Shown: positions 34,720 to 46,500 of the stretch, in pieces | Numbering within the stretch: the first letter of the stretch is position 1 | Layout of the letters: every line of letters begins with the position of its first letter | Assembly: GCA_947247005.1 (NCBI GenBank) | Contig: OX365955.1 | Coordinates: forward strand, 19,573,322 to 19,637,321 | Direction of reading: 5' to 3' | DNA length: 64,000 nucleotides | DNA from: Spisula solida | Lineage: Eukaryota > Mollusca > Bivalvia > Venerida > Mactridae | Made by a program: the position numbers and the translations under genes | Notes under the pieces: model-generated | What the model saw: only the letters and a program-made list of their open reading frames with translations | Told to the model about the DNA's origin: nothing | Databases searched by the model: none

Positions 34720-34943
34720 CAGTGGTCCTAGAATACAGATTTCCTCCACTAGATAGAAAGAACTTTTCTGCAAAAAAATCCCAGAAGCTATTTGATGAAA
34801 AAATTGTAAACATATTGACAAAGTAATTGCTATTTGATAAGCTGAATTTTAACATAAGAGCAATGTTTGAAACAGGTTTGCTGCAACATTGTGTACTTAT
34901 TATTATTTTCAGGATTGGACTTTATGCTTCAATAGGACCCCTG
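34720..34943. mobile_element. MITE family 2 copy
   Basis: Ends CAGTGGTCCTAG and TAGGACCCCTG; imperfect flank TATTTA/TATTAT. Adjacent to the previous copy. Confidence 0.65.
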
Positions 34944-35063
34944 TATTATTAATTCATCTTTATATTAACATATTCTAATTATTTGATCTTTATTTTAAAA
35001 TATTTTAATATGTTAAATCATTATTTTTCATATTTTTGCATTAATCAAGTATATAAATAAGTA

Positions 35064-36077
35064 CGAGGGGTGATCCAGAATTACGTGGACTTTTGCTCTT
35101 ATTCAAAAACCGTTACACTTATATTTACAAATCTGTGGACAATCTATAATTGATACTTACTGCACAAGTATACCAAATTTCATGTGGATGTGATAATAAA
35201 TAACGTAAATACAGCGTCTGTAAGAGGGTATGGTTATGAATCGCGGGGCAGCTCAGAAATGACGCACGACGTCACCTTCACGCCTGTATCATTTCATGAT
35301 GCTTTCGAACACTGCTAATCAACTGTTCTGTATTTTCCCTAACCGATTATGCTGTTATTGTATGCATATATTATCGTCCTGTCAATATTTACCTAACTGT
35401 ACCGTAACCAGCCCTGGAAGATAATATATTCCCACTAATGTCACGAATGGTTGATTCTGACCAACGTAAGCACTGATCCAATCAACGTCGGGGTTTTACT
35501 TCTACCCGCATGGCCTGTCACATCATCCAGACCTTCTTTAAAACGTTTATGCCATTTAAAAACAAGTGGCTGTGATACGATATGTATAATACTTGATTAC
35601 TCCAAGATTTCTTTCATCTGCGTTGGGAATTTTCCTAGCTGTACAAAGAATTACATGGAAATACGAGTGTAACTGAAATTTTGTGACGTCATTATTGACG
35701 TTAATTATGACATGACAACAGTTACATACATATTCATAACATGAAGAATACAACGAATATGTCTTTGAAATTTCACTCAGTTGTTGATACAATATTAGAC
35801 AACATGATGCCATATTTCTGAATTTCTAAATGAAGAAACACAGTAACAATCAGCAATAACGTAACACGTTTTACGGGAAAAATCTCAGTTGATCCGCGAA
35901 AGCATTTATGTGTTGCCATGGTAGCGTATAACTGTTGATACAAATACTTGTTTTCAGATATGGGTTGCGTTTTGTGTCAATAATAGATAAAAGTCGCTTG
36001 TGTACAACTTTCATACATATCTGACCTAAAATAAACTTTCTAGAGCAAAAGTCCACGTAATTCTGGATCACCCCTCG
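35064..36077 (-). mobile_element. Mariner element, internally deleted, with perfect ~37-bp inverted ends
   Basis: CGAGGGGTGATCCAGAATTA.. continuing to ..ACTTTTGCTCT is perfectly inverted at the right end; TA on both flanks (35062-35063, 36078-36079). On the minus strand about 35400-35660 reads as a broken mariner transposase N-terminus: FFVQLGKFPTQMKEILE, then stop, then VSQPLVFKWHKRFKEG, then TIRDISGN. In-frame stops and a frame change are present and the DDD/E catalytic half is absent. Confidence 0.85.
35400..35660 (-). pseudogene. Mariner transposase relic (N-terminal helix-turn-helix region)
   Basis: FKWHKRFKEG matches the conserved F.WHKRFK.G of mariner transposases. Broken by at least one stop and one frameshift; not functional. 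Confidence 0.8.
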
Positions 36078-36667
36078 TAAATGTACATTTAAAGATAAAA
36101 TTGATTTCTATAAATTGAAGCGGACAGAGCATCAAAAAATTAAAAACCAAAAATTCATGTGTGATTGAATAAAAATATCTATACACAAGTGCACAAGTCT
36201 TCATCTTCTCCATCTCATTGTGAGAAAATTTCAATACATATTTTGAAGAGCAATAATTTTTAACATTATACAGAGAAACTGACTTCTCTCAAACCGTTGT
36301 AGAATTCGTTTCAACGATCAACCTAAAATAAATAATTACAACATATTGTCACTATCAGACTCACTGTATTATGCTTTGTTAGACAGTCAATGTTCGCATC
36401 TTGTAAAGTGTAGTGACAACGCATGATTTTTCATTTTATAACATGTACTGAGTCTCAATTGTTACTTTACATTGAACTAAAGAACAAATCTATTTTAAAG
36501 GTGCTGTAATGCACACATGTAAAAATGGATCATAAGAGTATATGAATCGCCTTTTTTGCACATCTTTTTGTCCCGATAAAATATAGGCAAAACGGGTAAT
36601 AACAGCAGTTTTTATGCTGGAATACCTAATATCATCTTTCCGTTTTACATTAACAACTAATTTGGTT

Positions 36668-36896
36668 TTATGGATATTAGTAGACACTCTATTTGGACAC
36701 TCTATTTGGTGTTTGTAGACACTCTATTTGATGTTTGTAGACACTCTATTTGATGTTTGTAGACACTCTATTTGATGTTTGTAGACACTCAATTTGATGT
36801 TAAACTTTGTAGCCACTTTTTTATGTTTGTAGACACTAAATTTGGTGTTTGTAGACACTCTATTTGATGTTTGTAGACACTCTATTTGATGTTTGA
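36668..36896. repeat. 22-bp tandem repeat, left half
   Basis: Unit TTTGTAGACACTCTATTTGA plus TG, about 10 copies, some degenerate. Continues at 37069-37225 after an inserted SINE-like element. Confidence 0.9.
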
Positions 36897-37068
36897 TTTG
36901 ATCTGTCTAATGTCTCTCTCCCCCTTCAGGGGCTTTCTCTCTGGTCAGATCACCCTGTATCTGCACTGGCAGAGGATGCACCTGCGCCCTTGTGGCTGCA
37001 ACATTATAATGTAAAGTGCCTTAGCACATGCATTCGCATGAAAAGGGCGCTATATAAATCTGGTTTAT
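36897..37068 (+). mobile_element. SINE-like 3' tail inserted in the 22-bp array
   Basis: The tail 'taaagtgccttagcacatg..aaaagggcgctatataaatctggtttatt' has the form of short-element tails ending in GGCGCTATATAAAT. It interrupts an otherwise continuous tandem array. Confidence 0.6.
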
Positions 37069-37225
37069 TTATGTTTGTAGACACTCTTTTTGATGTTTGT
37101 AAACACTCTATTTGATGTTTGAAGCCACTCTTTTTTATGTTAAACTTTGTAGACACTCTTGATGTTTGTATACATTAAATTTGGTGTTTGTAAAAACTCT
37201 ATCTAATGTTCATAGATGATCTTTT
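37069..37225. repeat. 22-bp tandem repeat, right half
   Basis: Degenerate continuation of 36668-36896. Confidence 0.85.
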
Positions 37226-37384
37226 TGCTGTTTGGTGTATATATACAATGTTTTTTGTGTATACAAATGTATATACACAATCTATTTGGTGTAAATAAAC
37301 ATGGTTCGTGTCAAGGAGTTGACACTAGTATATCACTAATCTCACATTTGTTCCCAGTGTTAGTTTACAAGTTAGTGTATTGTT

Positions 37385-37504
37385 TCATGTGACTGATATA
37401 GGAGAGTCACTGTGTTTACGAACATGTTCTGGTACTACTGCAGTGATCTCCCCTTCTCTCACTAAATGTACAGCATCTCCACATACGTTAATTAGGCACT
37501 GACT
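37385..37504 (-). CDS. C2CD5: C2CD5 terminal exon
   Basis: Acceptor GTTTATTTCAG; SQCLINVCGDAVHLVREGE, then 20 less conserved residues and TGA. Confidence 0.93.
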   Translation of the reverse strand, partial: SQCLINVCGDAVHLVREGEITAVVPEHVRKHSDSPISVT

Positions 37505-40500
37505 CTGAAATAAACATTATAATAATTATACAATGAAATTAATAATGTTTGCAAACTGAATTATAACTACATGACTTTGGTTAAATTTTATAGAAACAAA
37601 CAATGTGACTAAGTTTCATGAAGATTAATTCTAATTTTCACCTCTAGAGTGTAAACAAACAAAATTACGTCCCGACATACAAACCACAATATTCAACAAT
37701 CCTAATAGTAAGGGGTTGTTTACTGGTCGGGACCAGCCTGCTTAAAAGATACTAGACCAACCTACTGACGGACAGGTTCAAAACAATATACCCCCACATC
37801 TAGGAAGGGGCAAAGATATCAGTTAAATACCAAAATAGTTTAGGATAAATAAATACCGTAAAAGTCTTAATAAACACCCCCGGGGGCGTAACATTTTGTA
37901 AAAGGGGGGCGTTAATTAAGGTAAGTTTTTCCTCAATCCAGAAATCGGCAAAACCAGGTTAAATCAAGCTACGCATTTTTTTAGGGTCTTTACAGCATCA
38001 ATATATATCGCCTATGTGACCTTGGTCGCGTGTCGACAGTCAGTGATGTAATCGATCGATATTTACACACCGCATGTAACTTATACAAGGTTAAATCAGT
38101 ACATCAAGTTTAAATCACTGTGTATTAGCGATGGAGTGTCATAAACGTTGTTGTTTAGTTACATACCGTTACTTTTAAGTTTTGGATTATTATTGTTTAA
38201 ATTGTGTTTTATCAAATTGTAATGGATTGGATGATTGGATTAACTCTAATGTATTCAGGTAGAAAGATTTTTTTATTAGGACAGGGGCATCTTAATTAAG
38301 ACTTTTACTGTAATGTTATTAATTTATTCTAAAATATTCTTTCCTATTGAGAGACAATACAAAATTTATACCAAAATAGTCAGTGTTTTAAACTGAAGTA
38401 ATGTGAAAACAATATACATGTACCTGATTTTTGTGTTCATTACTAAGTAAGACACACTGAGTCATATTATAGGCAACCAGAGCATTACCACCCAGTGATG
38501 AAACATGAGCACGGACAATAGCTAACACTTCCATTATAAACTTCTGCATAAATCCACATACTCCACCAGCCTGTAAATGTAATATAGAATAGTTATATAA
38601 TACACAATACATACCTAGTAAATACACAATATGTCTCACTCACTTTTTAGAATATTCAAGATAGTCGCAAGTCGGCCATAGAATAAAACAAGTCCAAGGG
38701 CAACAACTCGGCAAAGCATTGACCTATGCACATTTAATAATACTGTGTGTAATTAGATGATAGTTCACCATTATTGCATATACCTGAGTTAAAAGGCATG
38801 ATGATGGAAAACAACACACTGAAAAGCATGTAATATAACAGTGTATCAAGTATAAACCACATTATTTTCAAGGATAACAAGAGATGTTTGTAAAACACGT
38901 ATGCCCCCATGGTGAAGGTCGCAGTGACCTTTGACCTACTGACCTAAAAAATCAATAGGGGTCTTCTACTGTTGCTGGCCAACCTCCATGTAAAGTTTGA
39001 AGATCCTAGGTCAAAGCGTTCTTGAGTTATTGAACGGAAACCATTTAAATAGTCAGAAATGGTAAAGGTCACAGTGACCTTTGAGCTACTGACCCCAAAA
39101 TCAATAGGGGTCATCTACTACTGATGACCAACCTCCATGTAAAGTTTGAAGATCCTAGGTCAAAGTGTTCTTGAGTTATTGAACGAAAACCATTTAATAC
39201 GACAGACCGACAGACAGACATGCGCAAAGCAATATACCCCCTCATCAAAGATTGGGGGGCATGTCCCTGCATACGTACCTCCCTCACAGATGTTGTCTCT
39301 CGTATAAAGAAGAAATTATAACTTCCTATATAACGTTCTATTCTGGCACCAGGTACATAAACTAATGGTGTGATCTCTATACCTTGTGCCGGATAACTGC
39401 ATGCCTGTAGATGGAGAAACAACAAACTTCAAATAACAAGTTACTGCTGGCTAGAAATATCTTCATTCCTAAATTGGTTTTACTTACACTTGATATACAG
39501 ATCAGGTAGTGGTGTCTACATAGTTATGTTAAAAAGTAGTTTTAGTGTTTACAGACAATGTCATGTGGGGTAAGTTATGTTCAAAGGTACAGAAATATTG
39601 TTTATCGAATTACAGCTCTGTCATGGAAATTTACTGAAAGATATATGACAATATTTGAGCTGATTCAGCTAAGATTGTGATGCCTTGCAAGATCAGAGCC
39701 TGTAGTATGCAATCTACACCTTGAACTTTAGTAAGTAAGTAAGTAACAACATTATTTTACGTGGATAACATAATTATTTGGTTGAAACCAGTTTTCAATA
39801 TGTTCCACACAAGAAACCTTTAAACAATATATCGACAATATAAGAACATATAATTACTTACCCGGCTAACTTGACTTATTGACTTTTTCACTTTACATTC
39901 TGATTTCACTTTTGGTACTGAAACATAAACACAATAACACATATTTATTACAATCTGAATCATAATCTTCACAATATACAACACTCAACAACGGTCTCAT
40001 AATACAGTATTCCTAAACATATATATCATGTTGACTGATGGACAGTCTGACCGAAAGACAGACAGACAGACAGACCGACCTAACCAACCAAAGCAATAAA
40101 ATGTATAGAATAGAATATGTAACATTTAATGCAAATATAGTTACTTCCATATAGGCATCAGTACCAGGATTTCACAGAAGCTATAGACGCACTTTATTGT
40201 ACTAATAATCATACTTTTACCACAAACCTAAATTTATACACACACTCAGAGACTATAGATAGTTATCTACAGTCTCTTACACAATCTTGTATGTAGTGGC
40301 AAACAGCAATAATACTGACATGTTTGTTTTACAGGTTAAAAACCAGTTCTCAACAATTTTTCAGTTATGTACGACGGCTGATTTACCTAACCAGTTATCC
40401 TGGAATGTATCCTAACTAGTACTAAGTTACACTTCCACAAGGAACCAGCAACTCCTTCACATGTGGAGAAAAAATGACATTGTCGTTAACTTTTTCTGGA

Positions 40501-43500
40501 AGGGCAAGACCTGCCATAGCTGGGAATCCATACCGGATTGCCAGGTTACAAATCCAGCAAACAAACCACAGGACCATGGCCACGGCTAACACTGGACCAT
40601 GGTCACGGCTAACACTGGACCATGGCCACGGCTAACACTGGTGAGCAACCTAGTAAAACTGCTAATTCCTGACATTATACATTACACAAAGAGCTGTGAC
40701 TGTGTTAATGCTAAATATGGCTGCAGTGTTAACACAGTCTGTCTACAGTATGATGTATCACAGAGGCAGGGGTGTCAACAGGGGCAAATTAAAAATCCGG
40801 TAAATCGTATATGGCATTTTTGCCAAACAAGAGTCCTTCAATAACATTGTTTCCATAAGTTACTCAGTTCGTATCAAAGAAAATCCTTCTGAACAGTTTA
40901 AATTTACCATAACTTTGCCATTTCTTGAGATATTTTCATCAAATAACTTTTCATTTTGGTCAGAAGCCATTGCTCTTTCAGGAATGGTAAATCCGGAATT
41001 CCGGATTAATCAGGAAAATTGACACCCCTGCAGAGGGAGAGTAAATAAACCAACGTTTATGTGAGGCTGCTGATGCCGAACCATCGGTAACTTCTTCCAT
41101 TGTAAACATCATATCATCCACATTCTCTCCGCTTGCTCCGACAACAGATCCACTTACTGAAATATCACATTATAATCCATGAAATGTTGTATATATGTGT
41201 CCTACAACCATTTATATGTAATGTCATTTGGCACCATTGTCTATACACAACAAACACAAGGAGTGTAAATAATTAAGTATCATGAAGAAAACTTTGTGCT
41301 TAGGTTGGCCAATAATTGTAAAAGCAAGCCATCTTTTATCAAAAGTGACACTCAAACTAATCTTGAATTTTCAAATATTTTATTCTGTCTCTTGTGTTAA
41401 CCACATTAAAGCTAGAAACCACATACACACCAGAAAGTCAAAGGCGGGAAGAACTAATGTTTGCAGAATTTCCTTAAAATATGGGGAAATCCCTAACACG
41501 ATAAGACTCATTTTAACCCGTACCATGATTTCGACCGGAGCAAAAATTGCCCCTCAAACTTATCTCAAACTTACGGTCCCAAGAAATTCGAGATAACAAG
41601 AGTTGACTGTACTAGTATATAACTGTTACCTGGTTTTAACAACTGTTTGTTGGATACGCCAGTCATAGGTGTCTCATTAAATACGGTACTACGTAACTGA
41701 TTCTCGTCAATCGCAACACAGGTTCCCGTGACAACCACTTCAATCTCATCCTCCTCCGGAGCATTCACATCAAACACGATATTACATAAACAACATGGTA
41801 TCATACGTCGTAACTTGAAAAATAATCTCTGTAATATAAGGCAATACTGGTAATAAAACAACACTGAAGCAAACTGAGGCTATAAAAGCTATGGAAGGAC
41901 ATATTAACAGACAAGTCACTAAGAATTGCAAGCAATATAGAAGTACCCTACCGGTTTGAAGCCATGAGCTTAAACTATTTTCAATGTTTCTGTTGCCATA
42001 GCAACCAAAATTTTTTTCAGAATAAAAAAATATTTAGATGGGCATAATCTCTTTATTAGCACCAACACCTACCCACATACCAAGTTTCATAAACCTAGCT
42101 TGGAATCTGTTTGAGTAATGTCAGGATCAAGAATTTTGACAGACGGACAGACGGCAAACCTATAGTCCCCTTTGGTTGAATGTATGTCAGGACACAGACT
42201 AATAATTGTTTTATTACATGTTGAAATATGCAAGTAAACTTCCAAAAAAATTCTTATACCTGACTGAACTTTAAAGCAAGTATGGCAGCCCCTGTAAACT
42301 TGACATATTTATTGGTATAATTATTCATTGGGTATTTAATTTCGTGGTTTAGATCATCCACAAATTAATAAATCCCCCATTAATATTAATGATTTTACAG
42401 TAACCAGGAATTAAAAAATATTTACCCTATATACACCATCAAAGAATTCCTTAAAATCAGTTTTCATATGTTGTTCCAGACTAATCTTCCTTCTGTATAC
42501 TTGGGTGAACATCTGTCAACAATAAAACATATATCAACAGTAAGTACCGGTAGTCTTATATGCCTTTTTTCCCACTCATCGGCAGTAATTCAGACTACCC
42601 ACTGTACCCAGGCACATTTTCCTGACACTAGACAAACCAGAAGTTACCTGGAACAAACTGTGCTGAGCATCAAGCAAGGAAGATTTACCAGTACCTTTTA
42701 ATGACTTTGATAGGTCGAACGCAAGCACTTGAAACAAATGCTATACCACTAGGCTTTCAAGGCAGAGAGTCTAATCAACACTACATAGTGTTGAGTAACA
42801 TCATAAGATGAATCAAATACAAATTAAACGGTGTACATTATCTACAAATCTTGAAGCAAACTATGGACACTGTTTCATTCATTGTTTTGCCTATAATGGT
42901 GCGCATGAGAATGACTTACCTATAGATTATGTGACCTACCTGTAGATTATGTGACTTACCTATAGATTATGTGACCTACCGGCAGATTATGTGACCTACC
43001 TGTAGATTATGTGACCTACCTGTAGATTATGTGACTCACTGGTAGATTATGTGACATGCTGGTAGATTATGTGACCTACCTGTAGATTATGTGACTCACT
43101 GGTAGATTATGTGACATGCTGGTAGATTATGTGACCTACCTGTAGATTATGTGACATACCTGTAGATTATGTGACCTACCTGTAGATTATGTGACCTACC
43201 TGTAGATTATGTGACCTGTAGATTATGTGACCTGTAGATTATTTGACCTACCTGTAGATTATGTGACCTACCTGTAGATTATGTGACTTACCTGTAGATT
43301 ATGTGACCTACCTGTAGATTATGTGACCTACCTGTAGATTATGTGACCTACCTGTAGATTATGTGACCTACCTGTAGATTATGTGACCTACCTGTAGATT
43401 ATGTGACCTACCTGTAGATTATGTGACCTACCTGTAGATTATGTGACTTACCTGAAGATTATGTGTTAATGCTCTGTTAGGTAGACCAGGATGTGTTTCA

Positions 43501-46500
43501 GTGTTACATAATTCCATACCGAGTGGTTGTGGTGTATCATGTAACATGGCTTGTACTGTCTCATCCTTCGTATCATCCACCTGTAACAACAAAATCTATT
43601 AAGTGGTTTAGGAGCAAAGGTAATTTAAAGAAAATGTTGAAGTATGACAGACAGCACACTGAGATGCTGAGGTGACCTATAAACATCATTAATTTTGTCA
43701 TAAGAAACTAAATGTTTGCGAGACGGACACCAACCCAACCATGAGACAAATGAACTAAAAACAACCAAATATCGTTAATGATGCATTTACACTCAAACAA
43801 TTTAAAAACGCACCAGTATGAAAAATAAACAAATTTTATCAAAATTAATTTTCTCCTGAAATTCATAGTCTAAAGTATCTCTCCAGCTTATAATCTTTAA
43901 CTAAGGCACAGACAATAGAAAAAGTATAATTTGGAATACCCCGCTAACCCAACTTTTCTGTTTTTGCATGTTTTGCATGTGCACCGCGATCGCGTTAACA
44001 TTGGGATCTATATCGCTTTAAATTGTACACTGACTGTGTACACACTGAAAAAAACCCATAAACAATATATTTTCTCACGATCATGTTTTGCTGCAAGCCT
44101 AAATGAGCCATTAGTCGTAGCAAGGCATTTCAGATGCCACCAAATGACTATTATGTGCCTAGGACAGTGATTCTTTGTGGATGGCACAATCAAAGACCGA
44201 CTACGATCAGCCCAGCCCAAAGGTATGACCCTGAGCGAGGGGTAAACATGATCACATCACTTTCCTCGGTTCCGCATGACTGCACACAATGTTAATCGAA
44301 TGCTGGGTGTCAACTGATAGGTTGAAAATATACTATCGCATTATTACTTTCATCATTGCCCATGAAGAGGTAAATAGTTTAGTACAAGTATTTTCTCCTG
44401 TTTAGATAGTGTGACTTTCATGTACATGGGTCACCCTGTTAATCATAGCATAACTTATTTCAAATTCGTTAAGTGACATGAACATTACATAACACATTGC
44501 CCATCGACTGAAGATTATTAACCTGAAGTCAAAGAACCATAGAACAATGTTTTCAACAATGAAATTGACATTTCACAAGTGGCAAAATGATATAATGTTT
44601 ACTTGTTTATTTGACCATGTTATCTAATTGGTTTTTAAATGTTTTATGAATGAAAGGGGCCTCAAATGAAAAAAAACCGTTTGGTTACTCATCACAACTC
44701 CATAATACACAATCATAGCAGTGTGGTCAAAACAACTATAAAATATTATATTTATACATACAGAACACAATGTAAAAGAGAAAAGTATTTTCAAAGTGAA
44801 CAAAAGTACAACATTATGCCTCTAGCACAAATGTATCTTTATTTCCAGCAGATAGATCTTACCTCTAGAACAAATGTATCTTTATTTCCATCAGATAGAT
44901 CTTACCTCTAGCACAAATGTATCTTTATTTCCAGCAGATAGTTCAAGGTCAGATACATCCTCATCACTGTCGTCTGTTACACTCGGTGGACTTGGTTGAC
45001 TTGAGAAATCCTGAAAGTGTAAGTAGAGTTGCAAAGTAGTCTTCATTTTGATATTGCTTGAACCTCGTAGAGTGGTTCTCAAACTTGTGCTGAGTGGTTC
45101 TCAAACTTGTGCTGTGTGGGTCACAAACTTGTGCTGTGTGGGCCTCAAACTTGTGCTGTGTGTGTCTCAAACTTGTGCTGTGTGGGTCTCAAACTTGTGC
45201 TGTGTGGGCCTCAAACTTGTGCTGTGTGGGTCTCAAACTTGTGATGTGAGGGTCTTAAACTTGTGCTGTGTGGGCCTCAAACTTGTGCTGTGTGGGTCTC
45301 AAAACTTGTGCTGTGTGGGTCTCAAACTTGTGCTGTGTGGGCCTCAAATTTGTGCTGTGTGGGTCTCAAACTTGTGCTGTGTGGGCCTCAAACTTGTGCT
45401 GTGTGGGTCTCAAACTTGTAATGTGAGGGCCACAAACTTGTGCTGTGTGAGCCTTAAACGTGTGATCTTGTGATGTGAGGGCCTCAAACTTATGCTGTGT
45501 GGGCCACAAACTTGTGCTGTGTGGGCCTCTAACTTGTGCTGTGTGGGCCTCAAACTTGTGCTGTGTGGGTCTCAAACTTGTGATGTGAGGGCCACAAATT
45601 TGTGCTGTGTGAGCCTTAAACGTGTGATCTTGTGATGTAAGGGCCTCAAACTTGTGCTGTGTGGGTCTTAAAGTTGAGCTGTGGTGGGTCTCAAACTTTT
45701 GTTGTGTGAGCCTCAAACTTGTGCTGTGTGGGTCTCAAACTTGTGATGTGAGGGCCACAAACTTGTGCTGTGTGGGTCTCAAACTTGTGATGTGAGGGCC
45801 ACAAACTTGTGCTGTGTGGGTCTCAAACTTTTGTTGTACGAGTCTCAAACTTGTGATCTAGTGATGTGAGGGCCTCAAGCTTGTGCTGTGTGAGCCTTTA
45901 ACTTGTGAACTTGTGATGTGAGGGTCTCAAACTTGTGCTGTGTGAGCCTCAAACTTGTGCTGTGTGAGCCTCAAACTTGTGCTGTGTGAGCCTCAAACTT
46001 GTGCTGTGTGAGCCTCAAACTTGTGCTGTGTGGGCCTCAAACTTGTGCTGTGTAGGTCTCAAACCTGTGCTGGGTGGGCCTTACACTTGTGCTATGTGGG
46101 CCTCAAACTTGTGATCTTGTGATGTGAGGGCCTCAAACTTGTGCTGTGAGAGCCTTAAACTTGTGCTAAGTGGAGCTCAAACTCATGCTCAGATGGCCTC
46201 AAACTCATGCTTAGATGGCCTCAAACTCATACTCAGATGGCCCTAAAACTCATGCTTAGATGGCCTCAAACCCATGCTCAGATGGCCTCAAACTCATGCT
46301 CAGATGGTCACAAACGTTTGCTCAGAGGGCCCAAGCTTTTACTCAGAGAGTCTCAAAGTTGTATTGAGTTGATCTCAAACTCATGCTCAGTGGGCCTCAA
46401 ACTCGTGTCCTTCAGATCAGGGGTCACATGATATACCACAAAGCTTTTCATATAAGCCCTATGTACAGGTAAGCATAGCAACTATATAGCTTTTATATTC

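Larger units (their letters stand above)
32852..35063. other. Intergenic with MITE family 2 copies
   Basis: Includes a bivalve-type dispersed repeat (33560-33725) and three family-2 MITEs (33729-33974, 34458-34710, 34720-34943). No coding. Confidence 0.6.

Noticed and set aside
41282..41596. 104-codon plus-strand frame
   Set aside because: Lies in a C2CD5 intron, no recognisable family, no promoter or splice support.
42914..43451. CRISPR-like regular repeats
   Set aside because: Contiguous 20-bp units without unique spacers, in an intron of an animal gene; a minisatellite.
45048..45716. 141- and 116-codon repeat frames on both strands
   Set aside because: Stop-free 22-bp satellite; no splice sites, no domain, both strands open.
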